A stretch of 64,000 nt of DNA from Anomaloglossus baeobatrachus (taxonomy: Eukaryota > Chordata > Amphibia > Anura > Aromobatidae): assembly GCF_048569485.1 (NCBI RefSeq), contig NC_134357.1:474790187-474854186 (forward strand), given 5' to 3'. Shown piece by piece: positions 54,406-64,000 of the stretch. Below the pieces are notes generated by a model. The model worked only from the letters and a program-made list of their open reading frames with translations. It ran no database searches and was not told where the DNA came from. Position numbers and translations under genes: made by a program. The stretch's first letter is position 1; the number at the start of each line of letters is the position of its first letter.

Positions 54406-55440
54406 TATCTGTATATAAGGGACGTTCCTGACGACACCGTTCATCGGAATTGCTGGTTTTCGCTGTGTGCTGCTTCTCAAACTCTATGGAGCCTTGTTCT
54501 GAGCCTCCATAGTCTTTGATCATTGTGCAACGTCTTGGTAAGTGCCGGGCTACGTTGGACCTGCGTGGGAACTTTGCTTTTTAATAAATTGGTGAACTAG
54601 TGACTGTGTCTTGTTTTTACTTCTCTCTGTTTATGTTTTTCTGGTTTCCATTTGTGGACTATGGCGGATTCCTTGGACTACAGCAGTCCTGCTGCTTTTT
54701 TTTTTATTTAGTAAAGTGGTGAATGATGGAAAGTGTTGGGGAGTGTTTATTTTAATAAAGTATTTTTTACGTGTGTGTATTTTTTTTATTACTGGGTTAG
54801 TAATGGGGGTGTCTGATAGACGCTTCTCCATTACTAATCCCTGGGCTTGATGCCAGTTGACACTACACAGATGACATCAACCCCAACTACCATTACCCGA
54901 TTGCCAGTGCACCAGGGACGAGCAGAGGCAAAGCACCAGAATTGGCCCATCTAATGTGATGTGCTACTTCTGGGGTGGCTGTGTGCTGCTATTTTTACTC
55001 TGAGAAGGCCCATGGTTATTGGCTCCTACTGCACTATGGCAATCAGGAAGAGCTGAGGAAAAGTGCCAGAATTGGCGCATCTAATGTGATGCGCCACTTC
55101 TGGGGTGGATGCTTGCTGCTATTTTTAGTCTGGGAATGACCATGGTTATTTGCCCCCGCAGCACCAGGGCAATCAGGAAGAGCCAAAGCAAAGTGCTAAC
55201 ATCTATTGTGAGGTGCCACTTCTTGGATAGCTGTGGGACGCTATGTTTAGGCTGGGAAGGGGCCAATAATCATAGGCCATCCAAGCCTGATAATACCAGC
55301 CCCCAGCTGTCTGCTTGACCTTTGTAGTTCTCAAAAGTAAAGGGGTCCCCGTTTTTTTCTAATGATTTATTTAATCATAAATAGATGTCCAATAAGCTCC
55401 ACAGTGTACAATTTTATTATATGTCGGCAGGTTTTGCAAT
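54406..55440. repeat. interspersed repeat block, unit B
   Basis: Nearly identical to 47016-48050 (offset 7,390 bp; I see only isolated differences). No gene. Confidence 0.7.
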
Positions 55441-55444
55441 TGAA

Positions 55445-55996
55445 GTAATACTTTTGGTACCGATATCGCTAGCGATCGTACCCACCCCTGTCGGTTGTGC
55501 GTCACGGGCAAATCGCTGCCCGTGACGCACAACATCGCTAACACCCGTCACACTACTTACCTGCCCTGCGACGTCGCTGTGGCTGGCGCCCTTTCTAAGG
55601 GGGCGGGTCATGCGGCGTCACAGCGACGTCACACGGCAGCCGTCCAATAGAAGCGGAGGGGCGGAGATGAGCGGGACGTAACATCCCGCCCACCTCCTTC
55701 CTTCCGCATTGCCGGCGGAGGCAGGTGAGGAGATGTTTGTCGCTTCTGCGGTGTCACACACCGCGATGTGTGCTGCCGCAGGAACGACAAACAACCTCGT
55801 TACTCACCAGACAACGATCTTTGGTGTTTGGACGACCTCTCAAAAAACAACGATTTTTACCACTTTTGCGATCGTTGTAGGTCGCTCGTACGTGTTACAC
55901 GCTGCGATGACGCTAACGACGCCGGATGTGCATCACAAACACCGTGACCCCGACGATAAATCGTTAGCGATGTCGCAGCGTGTAAAGCACCCTTTA
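55445..55996. mobile_element. PIF/Harbinger-like MITE (unit B)
   Basis: Tandem-duplicated copy of 48055-48605. Confidence 0.6.
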
Positions 55997-56590
55997 CATT
56001 GTAATAAAATACATTATATTTACCCCCAAATTTTATCAGTAAAAAGTCAGTTCAGGGCACAAAAAAATAAGCCCTCACACAGCCCCAGATCCCCAAAATT
56101 AAAACTGTTACGGTCCTTGGGAAAAAAAACAATTTTTTTTTTTTTACTTATTTCAGAAATTTTTTTGACTACTTAAATAAAATAAAACAATCTACATGTT
56201 TGGTCTGTATGAACTCGTACTGACCTGGGGAATGATACCACCAGGTGAGTTTTATTATATAGTGAACATGGTATATAAAAAGCCAAAAAACAATGCGGAA
56301 TTGCACTTTGTTAGCAATTTCAGTGCACTTGTATTTTTTTTTTTTTACCATTTTCCGCTCCTTTCTATGGTAAAATCAATGATGCCAGTGAAAAGGTGAA
56401 CTTTTCCCCCAAAAAAGAAGCCCTTCTAGAGTATATTTAAGGAAAAGTAAAAAAGTTCTGGCTTTTGGAATAAGGAGAGGAAAATGAAAAAAAACCGTTA
56501 AAATGGCCATGGCATGAAGGGGTTAACGAGGCTAGAAATGTTGTTTAAGTCAGTAAATGAGAGTGAAAAAAAAGCTTGTGTTTAGAAATG
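55997..56590 (-). repeat. U6-unit 3' flank, unit B
   Basis: Copy of 48606-49200, differing in homopolymer lengths. No gene. Confidence 0.6.
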
Positions 56591-56591
56591 C

Positions 56592-56742
56592 GCTTTGAAA
56601 AAAGTTGATTGTTTTTTGTATTTTCCATGTCATCATCCATGGCCTGCTGCAGCTGCTGTGCAGGGGCTAATCAATCATATGCTAATCATTCATCTTGTGT
56701 GTAAGCTCTGCCACTGAGCATATGTGCTGCCGAAGCTAGCAC
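56592..56742 (-). pseudogene. RNU6: U6 snRNA, degenerate copy (copy 3, next unit)
   Basis: Same degenerate U6 as 49205-49355, with its TATA box and octamer further right. Start of unit C. Confidence 0.75.
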
Positions 56743-56964
56743 AAACTGCTAACCGACATGTCCGCTATATATAGTCCTATAAAAGTGAAAATTTAAAATT
56801 AGGGAGATTATTTTTTTTAATGAGTTAATTCTGAAAGGTTTCATGTAGCACTCTATGAATGTTGCAGTGAAACTGTAAAGAAACTAATCAGGGAAAAAAT
56901 AAGTAATAATTTGTCAGAAATTAATATGCAAATGAGACCAGTATTCAAATGAGATCCGCGCCGC

Positions 56965-57347
56965 ACAGGATCCTGGGAGAACATGGGGCCTATTTCCTAC
57001 TGTACAACGGGCATTACTATTGTACAGGGCCACACGGGGGAATTCCTAAGGTACATGGGGCAGCATTACTACTGCACAGGGTGAATTCCAATTTTACAGG
57101 GGCTCACAAGAGGCATTACCACTGTACAGGAGGTATTAGTATTGTACAGAGGCTCCTCACAGGGGGCAATACTACTGTACGAGGGGGCATTATTTTTGTA
57201 CATGGGGGTCACAGTTGGGCAATACTACTGTACAGGGGGGCATTATTACTGTACTGGGGCTCACAGGGGTAATTACTACTGCACAACGGAGTATTACTAC
57301 TGTACATGGGGTCAAAGGTGGGCATTACTACTGATCTTGGGGGCATT
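56965..57347 (+). repeat. 20-bp minisatellite next to U6 promoter (unit C, cut)
   Basis: The first conserved units of the minisatellite. The array is interrupted within ggggcatt at 57347 by the cold-shock LTR element. Confidence 0.9.
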
Positions 57348-58492
57348 TGTGGCGCCCCTGACCTGGTCAGGCACCACTGAGTACTGCACCCATGCTGGGG
57401 ACAGTACAATACAGGTAATCCAGAAGGCTGACCGAGGTGTGACTACACAGGCGCATAGTGATCAGGTCTCACACATGTACCTTTGGGAGGACCCCTGGGG
57501 ATCCCAGGAGGGGGCAAAGCCTTCACCTCCACTGGAATAGTGGAGGGGGTAAAACGCCTCCATCTCCACTCAAGGAGTGTGGTGGAGAGCCTGGTTGCTA
57601 GGTGGCGTAGGCAAGAACAGGAGAGGAGGAGCAGTGAGCCGGTTTAGGGCAGAAGTCCAGGGAGCTCAGAGAGGAGCAGACCCCTGGGGCTGTTGTCGTC
57701 TAACAGCGCCCGCGCAGTGGCTACCGACGGGGGAGAACGGTCACCTAGGAGTGCTACCCGAAATCCATCTCCAGCTAAAGAGAGAGCACGGAGTGGGAAG
57801 TAAGGAGACTGCTAGGGAGTACCAGGCCCAAACGGGCGGCAGATCCCGGAGCGGGGATAGATCCACCTTTCCTTGCTAAACCTGCCGGTGTGGGGCCCTC
57901 AAAGCCCACACCACAACACCCAAAAGCCGCAGCCACGTAGCCACAGTTAGGGCCCATAGTTCACAGGAGGCAAGCAGCTGGAGTGATCTGGTCCAGGCGA
58001 CAAGCAAACGGCAACCAAACGAGGGGAGCAGTTACTTCCCTGGGTGACCCCCATAGGGACTAAAAGTCGGGGTTACCCCAAACCACCAAGGGCTAAGGAA
58101 GGCGAGTCGGTAGTCACCCTCATCAGTCAGCCCGAAGGATACCTGGTTCCAGCCTGGTTCATCCCAGCTACGCCCGGGTTACTCACCCTGCCATCAACTG
58201 TGAGTAAAAACCCTGAAAGACATCCTGCTTGTGTGGAGTTATTCTGCGCCTTGTGGTTCTACACACTTACACAGGGCCCTGGGGCTTGCCTCACTCTCAG
58301 GAGGCTATTCCAACTGACTGCACCCACCATCAGCCCCAGGCATCCCTTAACCTGCAGTGGCGGTCCCCACTGACCGCAATTCTGAGAGTGGCGTCACGAC
58401 AAATAGAAGATCTCCTACCTGTGACCAGACTGTTCCATCCAAGTGGAGTCCCTGAAGGTAATGCACCGACACTGCACATGCGGGGCTTCACA
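57348..58492 (+). repeat. LTR, left copy
   Basis: 1,145 bp, TGTGGCGCCC...TTCACA. Inserted into the U6-unit minisatellite at ...gggcatt. Confidence 0.88.
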
Positions 58493-58535
58493 TCTGGCGT
58501 CACGAACAGGATAAGGACTAGACCTGTTCAGACAG

Positions 58536-60550
58536 GTGACCATGTGCCTGGGCGGTCCGCTTGAAAAATTGGAAGCGCCGCCATATTGCCACCATGAAAA
58601 GCGCGCTGAAAAACAACAGCAGCCCGCGCTGGGAGAAGTTACCGCCCACGAAGAGGTGTGGCTACCCAGAGATCCCCTGCAGAGTCCTGACCTCGCCAGT
58701 GAAGAGAGCGGAAGCGTTCAGAGACGTCGGGACAGAAAGGGAGCCAGAAGCCTGCTGCTAGAGGAGATGGCGTCTGAACACAGAGACCCAGAGCCAGGCT
58801 CCACTGCCTGGTGGTGTCGGGAGCTGGCCGAGTTCTGCGATCAACTGGAGGCCAGGGTCGGAAGGCAGATCAGAGCGGGACGTGCGGAGTTTCTGGAAAT
58901 GGCTGCAGCGGTTCAGGCCTATGAGAGGGGAACCGCGCGCCGAGTGCCAGACCGGGCGGTGACGACTCAGACCCCGATGCTGCCAACGATGGGTGAGTCC
59001 AGTGTTGCCCCTGCCAGCGCGAGTGCCCCGATCCCTGCTGCCACGCCCGCGGTCCCTGAAGAGGCGCCCGGCGCGGCGACGCCGAACCAGGCCGCAGCCA
59101 CGCCAGGTGCGGCCCGCCAAGCCCAGGCCGCCGCAGCGATGCCCTGCTCGGCCCGTAGAGAACCGGCTGCCACCGCGACCCTCATCCGCGCCGCAGGTGT
59201 GACGCTGACCCAGGCCGCCGCCATGCTAGGCCCGGCCCGCCGAGACCCCACCGCAGCAGCAACGCTCGTCCGCGCCGCAAGTGAGGTGCTGACCAGGCCG
59301 CAGCCACGCCAGGTGCGGCCCGCCAAGCCCAGATCGCTGCAGCGACGCCCAGCCCAGCCTGCAAAGATCCCATCGCAGCTGCGACGCCAATCCAGGCCGC
59401 GACAGCGACGCCGATCCAGGCCGCCGCAGCGATGCCCTGCTCGGCCCGCCAAGAACCGGCCATAGTAGCGAAGCCCGCTAAGACGCCAGCTGCAACAGCG
59501 ACGCTGATCCAGGCCGCCGCCATGCCGGGCGCGGCCTGCCAAGACCAGGCCGCCGCCATACAGGGCGCGGCCCGCCAAGACAAGACAGACGTACCATTGT
59601 TTACCCCGGCCTGCAAGGCCAGAGCAGACACCGCTCCCCAGTCCAAGGAGGTCCCTGCTAGGAAGTCCCTGATAGGTGCGGACCCCGAATACTGGAGACT
59701 GAAGGCTGACCTAGAGGCCAAGTTCCCACAGGAGATGGTGGACCGGTATCTGCTCCCTCCGCATACCCCCAAGGCGACTTCTGCAGCAACCACGCCAAAG
59801 AGTCCCCCGCCCGGGCCTGCTGATGAAAGTCCATCCCCAGCACTGCCACGACAGGAGTGTCCCGAAGAACTAAGGGGGAGGGGAGGCCAGAAGGCTGAGG
59901 AGCTGACTCCGGAGCCATCAGCAGTGGATTCATACCACGAGCCAGAGATGTTGCCCTACTCCCGCTGGGACGAAGAAGACCCGACACCCTCTGCTGCAGA
60001 AGATCTGCCCCAAAGCCTCACCTGGGAGCTTGTAAGCTGTACTCTGCAGAATCCAGCCCGCAAGACACGGCGCCGTAACAGAACCCAGTCTTTCCCTGCA
60101 CCGCAGTCCCCAGAGCAGAGAGATGAAATAACGGCCAGAGACCTAGAGGAGAAACGGTTCCTGAGAAGGGCCAAAGCCCAGGTCAGAGGACCCCTTTGTC
60201 GAGGAGTAGTAGAAGATTTTAGCCTAAAATCAGGATACGGCTTCATAGTAGCACCTGGTATGAAAGAAGGCATTTTTGTCAACAGAAGAGACGTTAGAGC
60301 TCATTTGCCCAGAGGACATCCTGGAAGGAACCTAAGGATGGGAGACACAGTGCAGTTTACCATGCATCAAGGAGAAAGAGGCTGGTATGCCCTAGATGTC
60401 ACGCCATGTCCTAAAGAAAAAGAAACAGACAGAGATAGAGAAAGAACAGACAAAGAACCCACTGATGAGACCACCACGGACGATGAAAGAGATCAAGAAA
60501 CCAACAGGTGCCGCAGCCCTACAGGCCCAAGCCCTGGTATGGAGGAGTAG
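58536..60550 (+). pseudogene. cold-shock-domain gene of LTR element (second family)
   Basis: N-terminal region with GSTAWWCRELAEFCDQLEAR, matching the N-terminal pattern of the product at 35576-36655. Then Ala/Pro-rich imperfect repeats (units around ATLIRAAGVTLTQAAAM). The C-terminal part has a cold shock domain: GVVEDFSLKSGYGFIVAPG, IFVNRRDVRAHLP, MGDTVQFTMHQGERGWYAL, followed by a charged Lys/Glu/Asp tail. The domain implies single-stranded RNA or DNA binding. Looks broken about once in this copy. Strong conservation of the domain against the other family, compared with the free linker, suggests it mattered to the element. Confidence 0.75.
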
Positions 60551-61241
60551 AGGAAAGTAAAGTAAGAAGAGAAGTTACTGTTTGACCAGTTTGAAGTTTT
60601 GCAACGTTACTGTTTAAGAGATGTGCCCACATAGACTAATGTGAGAAATGAACCTTAAGGCTATGAACTGGCTATAGCCACAAACTCTCGCAGTGTAAAT
60701 AGTTACACCAGAGGGCACCACCACCACCAGAGTCAGCCTGTTTAGGGGCTTGGCTTGTCTGCAACCAGGGAGCACGTCCGTATATAGGGCCTTGGCTCAC
60801 CTGCAGCAGAGAGCATGCCTGTTTATGGGGCCTGGCTCTCCACCACAAAGAGGGTACCTGGTCAGCACCAACTGTGAAGGCCGCCTCTGGATCCTGCCAG
60901 AAGTGGCTGAAGGCGCGGCTTCACCAGGCCAGGTATGCCCTGAAGACCACTAGACCACGAAAGCCGCCTCTACATCCTGCCAGAAGTGGCTGAAGGCGCG
61001 GCCAACGGGAGAGGAAGATTGGAGGAAAGGTCTGGGGAAGTAGATGGCCCAGATCTGGTTACCAAAAGGACCGGTGACCTGCCTCCTGAAAGGGTTTAGG
61101 GTGGGTTAACGGACTTGTGGGTGGAGGGTGGTGATGTATGGTACCTGGTGGTTTTAAATGTTTTACCATGTTTTACTGTTTTATGCATTTTAAAATGTTG
61201 TCTTGCAGCCCGAGGACGTGCTGGTGATAACTAAGGGGGAA
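60551..61241 (+). other. 3' internal region and purine tract of LTR element
   Basis: No ORF of note. Short direct repeats at 60740-60850 and 60860-61010 (for example gccgcctctggatcctgccagaagtgg and gccgcctctacatcctgcc). Ends with the purine tract at 61232-61241 directly before the next LTR. Confidence 0.65.
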
Positions 61242-64000
61242 TGTGGCGCCCCTGACCTGGTCAGGCACCACTGAGTACTGCACCCATGCTGGGGACAGTA
61301 CAATACAGGTAATCCAGAAGGCTGACCGAGGTGTGACTACACAGGCGCATAGTGATCAGGTCTCACACATGTACCTTTGGGAGGACCCCTGGGGATCCCA
61401 GGAGGGGGCAAAGCCTTCACCTCCACTGGAATAGTGGAGGGGGTAAAACGCCTCCATCTCCACTCAAGGGGTGTGGTGGAGAGCCTGGTTGCTAGGTGGC
61501 GTAGGCAAGAACAGGAGAGGAGGAGCAGTGAGCCGGTTTAGGGCAGAAGTCCAGGGAGCTCAGAGAGGAGCAGACCCCTGGGGCTGTTGTCGTCTAACAG
61601 CGCCCGCGCAGTGGCTACCGACGGGGGAGAACGGTCACCTAGGAGTGCTACCCGAAATCCATCTCCAGCTAAAGAGAGAGCACGGAGTGGGAAGTAAGGA
61701 GACTGCTAGGGAGTACCAGGCCCAAACGGGCGGCAGATCCCGGAGCGGGGATAGATCCACCTTTCCTTGCTAAACCTGCCGGTGTGGGGCCCTCAAAGCC
61801 CACACCACAACACCCAAAAGCCGCAGCCACGTAGCCACAGTTAGGGCCCATAGTTCACAGGAGGCAAGCAGCTGGAGTGATCTGGTCCAGGCGACAAGAA
61901 AAACGGCAACCAAACGAGGGGAGCAGTTACTTCCCTGGGTGACCCCCATAGGGACTAAAAGTCGGGGTTACCCCAAACCACCAAGGGCTAAGGAAGGCGA
62001 GTCGGTAGTCACCCTCATCAGTCAGCCCGAAGGATACCTGGTTCCAGCCTGGTTCATCCCAGCTACGCCCGGGTTACTCACCCTGCCATCAACTGTGAGT
62101 AAAAACCCTGAAAGACATCCTGCTTGTGTGGAGTTATTCTGCGCCTTGTGGTTCTACACACTTACACAGGGCCCTGGGGCTTGCCTCACTCTCAGGAGGC
62201 TATTCCAACTGACTGCACCCACCATCAGCCCCAGGCATCCCTTAACCTGCAGTGGCGGTCCCCACTGACCGCAATTCTGAGAGTGGCGTCACGACAAATA
62301 GAAGATCTCCTACCTGTGACCAGACTGTTCCATCCAAGTGGAGTCCCTGAAGGTAATGCACCGACACTGCACATGCGGGGCTTCACATCTGGCGTCACGA
62401 ACAGGATAAGGACTAGACCTGTTCAGACAGGTGACCATGTGCCTGGGCGGTCCGCTTGAAAAATTGGAAGCGCCGCCATATTGCCACCATGAAAAGCGCG
62501 CTGAAAAACAACAGCAGCCCGCGCTGGGAGAAGTTACCGCCCACGAAGAGGTGTGGCTACCCAGAGATCCCCTGCAGAGTCCTGACCTCGCCAGTGAAGA
62601 GAGCGGAAGCGTTCAGAGACGTCGGGACAGAAAGGGAGCCAGAAGCCTGCTGCTAGAGGAGATGGCGTCTGAACACAGAGACCCAGAGCCAGGCTCCACT
62701 GCCTGGTGGTGTCGGGAGCTGGCCGAGTTCTGCGATCAACTGGAGGCCAGGGTCGGAAGGCAGATCAGAGCGGGACGTGCGGAGTTTCTGGAAATGGCTG
62801 CAGCGGTTCAGGCCTATGAGAGGGGAACCGCGCGCCGAGTGCCAGACCGGGCGGTGACGACTCAGACCCCGATGCTGCCAACGATGGGTGAGTCCAGTGT
62901 TGCCCCTGCCAGCGCGAGTGCCCCGATCCCTGCTGCCACGCCCGCGGTCCCTGAAGAGGCGCCCGGCGCGGCGACGCCGAACCAGGCCGCAGCCACGCCA
63001 GGTGCGGCCCGCCAAGCCCAGGCCGCCGCAGCGATGCCCTGCTCGGCCCGTAGAGAACCGGCTGCCACCGCGACCCTCATCCGCGCCGCAGGTGTGACGC
63101 TGACCCAGGCCGCCGCCATGCTAGGCCCGGCCCGCCGAGACCCCACCGCAGCAGCAACGCTCATCCGCGCCGCAAGTGAGGTGCTGAACCAGGCCGCAGC
63201 CACGCCAGGTGCGGCCCGCCAAGCCCAGATCGCTGCAGCGACGCCCAGCCCAGCCTGCAAAGATCCCATCGCAGCTGCGACGCCAATCCAGGCCGCGACA
63301 GCGACGCCGATCCAGGCCGCCGCAGCGATGCCCTGCTCGGCCCGCCAAGAACCGGCCATAGTAGCGAAGCCCGCTAAGACGCCAGCTGCAACAGCGACGC
63401 TGATCCAGGCCGCCGCCATGCCGGGCGCGGCCTGCCAAGACCAGGCCGCCGCCATACAGGGCGCGGCCCGCCAAGACAAGACAGACGTACCATTGTTTAC
63501 CCCGGCCTGCAAGGCCAGAGCAGACACCGCTCCCCAGTCCAAGGAGGTCCCTGCTAGGAAGTCCCTGATAGGTGCGGACCCCGAATACTGGAGACTGAAG
63601 GCTGACCTAGAGGCCAAGTTCCCACAGGAGATGGTGGACCGGTATCTGCTCCCTCCGCATACCCCCAAGGCGACTTCTGCAGCAACCACGCCAAAGAGTC
63701 CCCCGCCCGGGCCTGCTGATGAAAGTCCATCCCCAGCACTGCCACGACAGGAGTGTCCCGAAGAACTAAGGGGGAGGGGAGGCCAGAAGGCTGAGGAGCT
63801 GACTCCGGAGCCATCAGCAGTGGATTCATACCACGAGCCAGAGATGTTGCCCTACTCCCGCTGGGACGAAGAAGACCCGACACCCTCTGCTGCAGAAGAT
63901 CTGCCCCAAAGCCTCACCTGGGAGCTTGTAAGCTGTACTCTGCAGAATCCAGCCCGCAAGACACGGCACCGTAACAGAACCCAGTCTTTCCCTGCACCGC
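61242..64000 (+). mobile_element. second, head-to-tail copy of the cold-shock LTR element (partial)
   Basis: LTR 61242-62387 is shared with the first copy and followed by the same primer-binding-site-like sequence and internal region, colinear with 58493-60100 at near identity, until the window ends. Arrangement LTR-internal-LTR-internal with a 3,894-bp period. Runs off the right edge, so completeness is unknown. Confidence 0.9.

Larger units (their letters stand above)
41592..56742. repeat. 7.39-kb higher-order tandem units of the U6 array
   Basis: The order U6 promoter - 20-bp minisatellite - interspersed repeat - solo LTR - U6 3' fragment - Helitron - repeat - MITE - degenerate U6 occurs twice (units A and B), and a third unit starts at 56742. 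Anchors: gatcctgggagaacatgggg near 41800, 49585 and 56970; MITE ends 48605 and 55995. The stretch 47016-49560 against 54406-56950 is nearly identical; the left halves are somewhat more diverged. Confidence 0.88.
57348..62387 (+). mobile_element. LTR element carrying a cold-shock-domain gene (second family)
   Basis: Fossil LTR element on the plus strand: LTRs 57348-58492 and 61242-62387, starting TGTGGCGCCCCTGACC and ending GGCTTCACA. After the first LTR comes TGGCGTCACGAACAGGA, the same primer-binding-site type as in 33515-38147; before the second LTR is the purine tract AAGGGGGAA. The internal region (about 2.75 kb) holds a cold-shock-domain gene and no polymerase or integrase. The LTRs are almost identical, so it is very young. 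It looks broken about once in its coding part. Confidence 0.85.

Noticed and set aside
58536-58760. Possible tRNA-like match at the LTR/internal junction
   Set aside because: Only the short primer-binding-site-like stretch is present; no cloverleaf, and I could not assign the tRNA with confidence.
58967-59793. Ala/Gly/Arg-rich minus-strand ORFs of ~200-275 residues (also 62862-63689)
   Set aside because: Antisense shadows of the Ala/Pro-rich repeats of the cold-shock gene; no start context or domain.

Overview
The window is eukaryotic, repeat-dominated DNA with no protein-coding host gene that I can recognise. The repeat content (Tx1-clade LINEs inserted in snRNA genes, hAT and PIF/Harbinger-like elements, Helitrons with GT-rich 5' ends and CTAG 3' ends, solo LTRs, and cold-shock-domain LTR elements) together with vertebrate-type U2 and U6 snRNA genes suggests a vertebrate, most likely an amphibian. 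The amphibian call is inference from repeat flavour; no marker gene proves it.

The host content is two spliceosomal snRNA gene clusters on the minus strand. (1) A U2 snRNA tandem array spans about 6.5-31.1 kb. Five U2 copies are visible and all that show their body are split at the same place, between U2 nucleotides 37 and 38, inside the branch-point-recognition sequence GUAGUA. The intruders are site-specific LINEs of the Keno type (Tx1 clade): two long, divergent copies (8142-19416 and 21005-27510, each about 5.3 kb once later insertions are subtracted) and two very short derivatives (175 and 214 bp). A fifth copy is cut off by a hAT element. (2) A U6 snRNA-derived tandem array spans about 38.7-57.3 kb. 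Its best copy keeps octamer, PSE-like and TATA promoter elements but is split by a Helitron. The array has a higher-order period of about 7.39 kb and each unit carries a 20-bp minisatellite next to the U6 promoter.

Layout. 1-6.5 kb: hAT transposon (broken BED/hATC transposase, minus strand) with 235-bp tandem repeats at its 3' side, 133-bp tandem repeats at its 5' side and a solo LTR nested inside. 6.5-8.1 kb: U2 unit. 8.1-19.4 kb: Keno-1, bearing at least four later insertions (a 3.7-kb PIF/Harbinger-like element that itself holds a hAT element and a long inverted repeat, a 641-bp MITE, a solo LTR, a fold-back element). 19.4-21.0 kb: U2 spacer. 21.0-27.5 kb: Keno-2 with a solo LTR in ORF2. 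27.5-31.1 kb: two more U2 units. 31.1-32.3 kb: two abutting Helitrons. 32.3-33.5 kb: AT-rich interspersed repeat. 33.5-38.15 kb: a complete LTR element carrying a cold-shock-domain ORF instead of a polymerase. 38.15-57.35 kb: U6 units with Helitrons, MITEs and solo LTRs. 57.35-64 kb: two head-to-tail copies of a second cold-shock-domain LTR element, the second running off the window.

Functionally, no intact U2 or U6 gene is visible here, so this looks like a decayed, transposon-colonised part (or edge) of snRNA arrays. The unit spacers, 3' boxes and PSE-like elements are still recognisable, and U2 and U6 share the same PSE-like core at the same distance from their starts.
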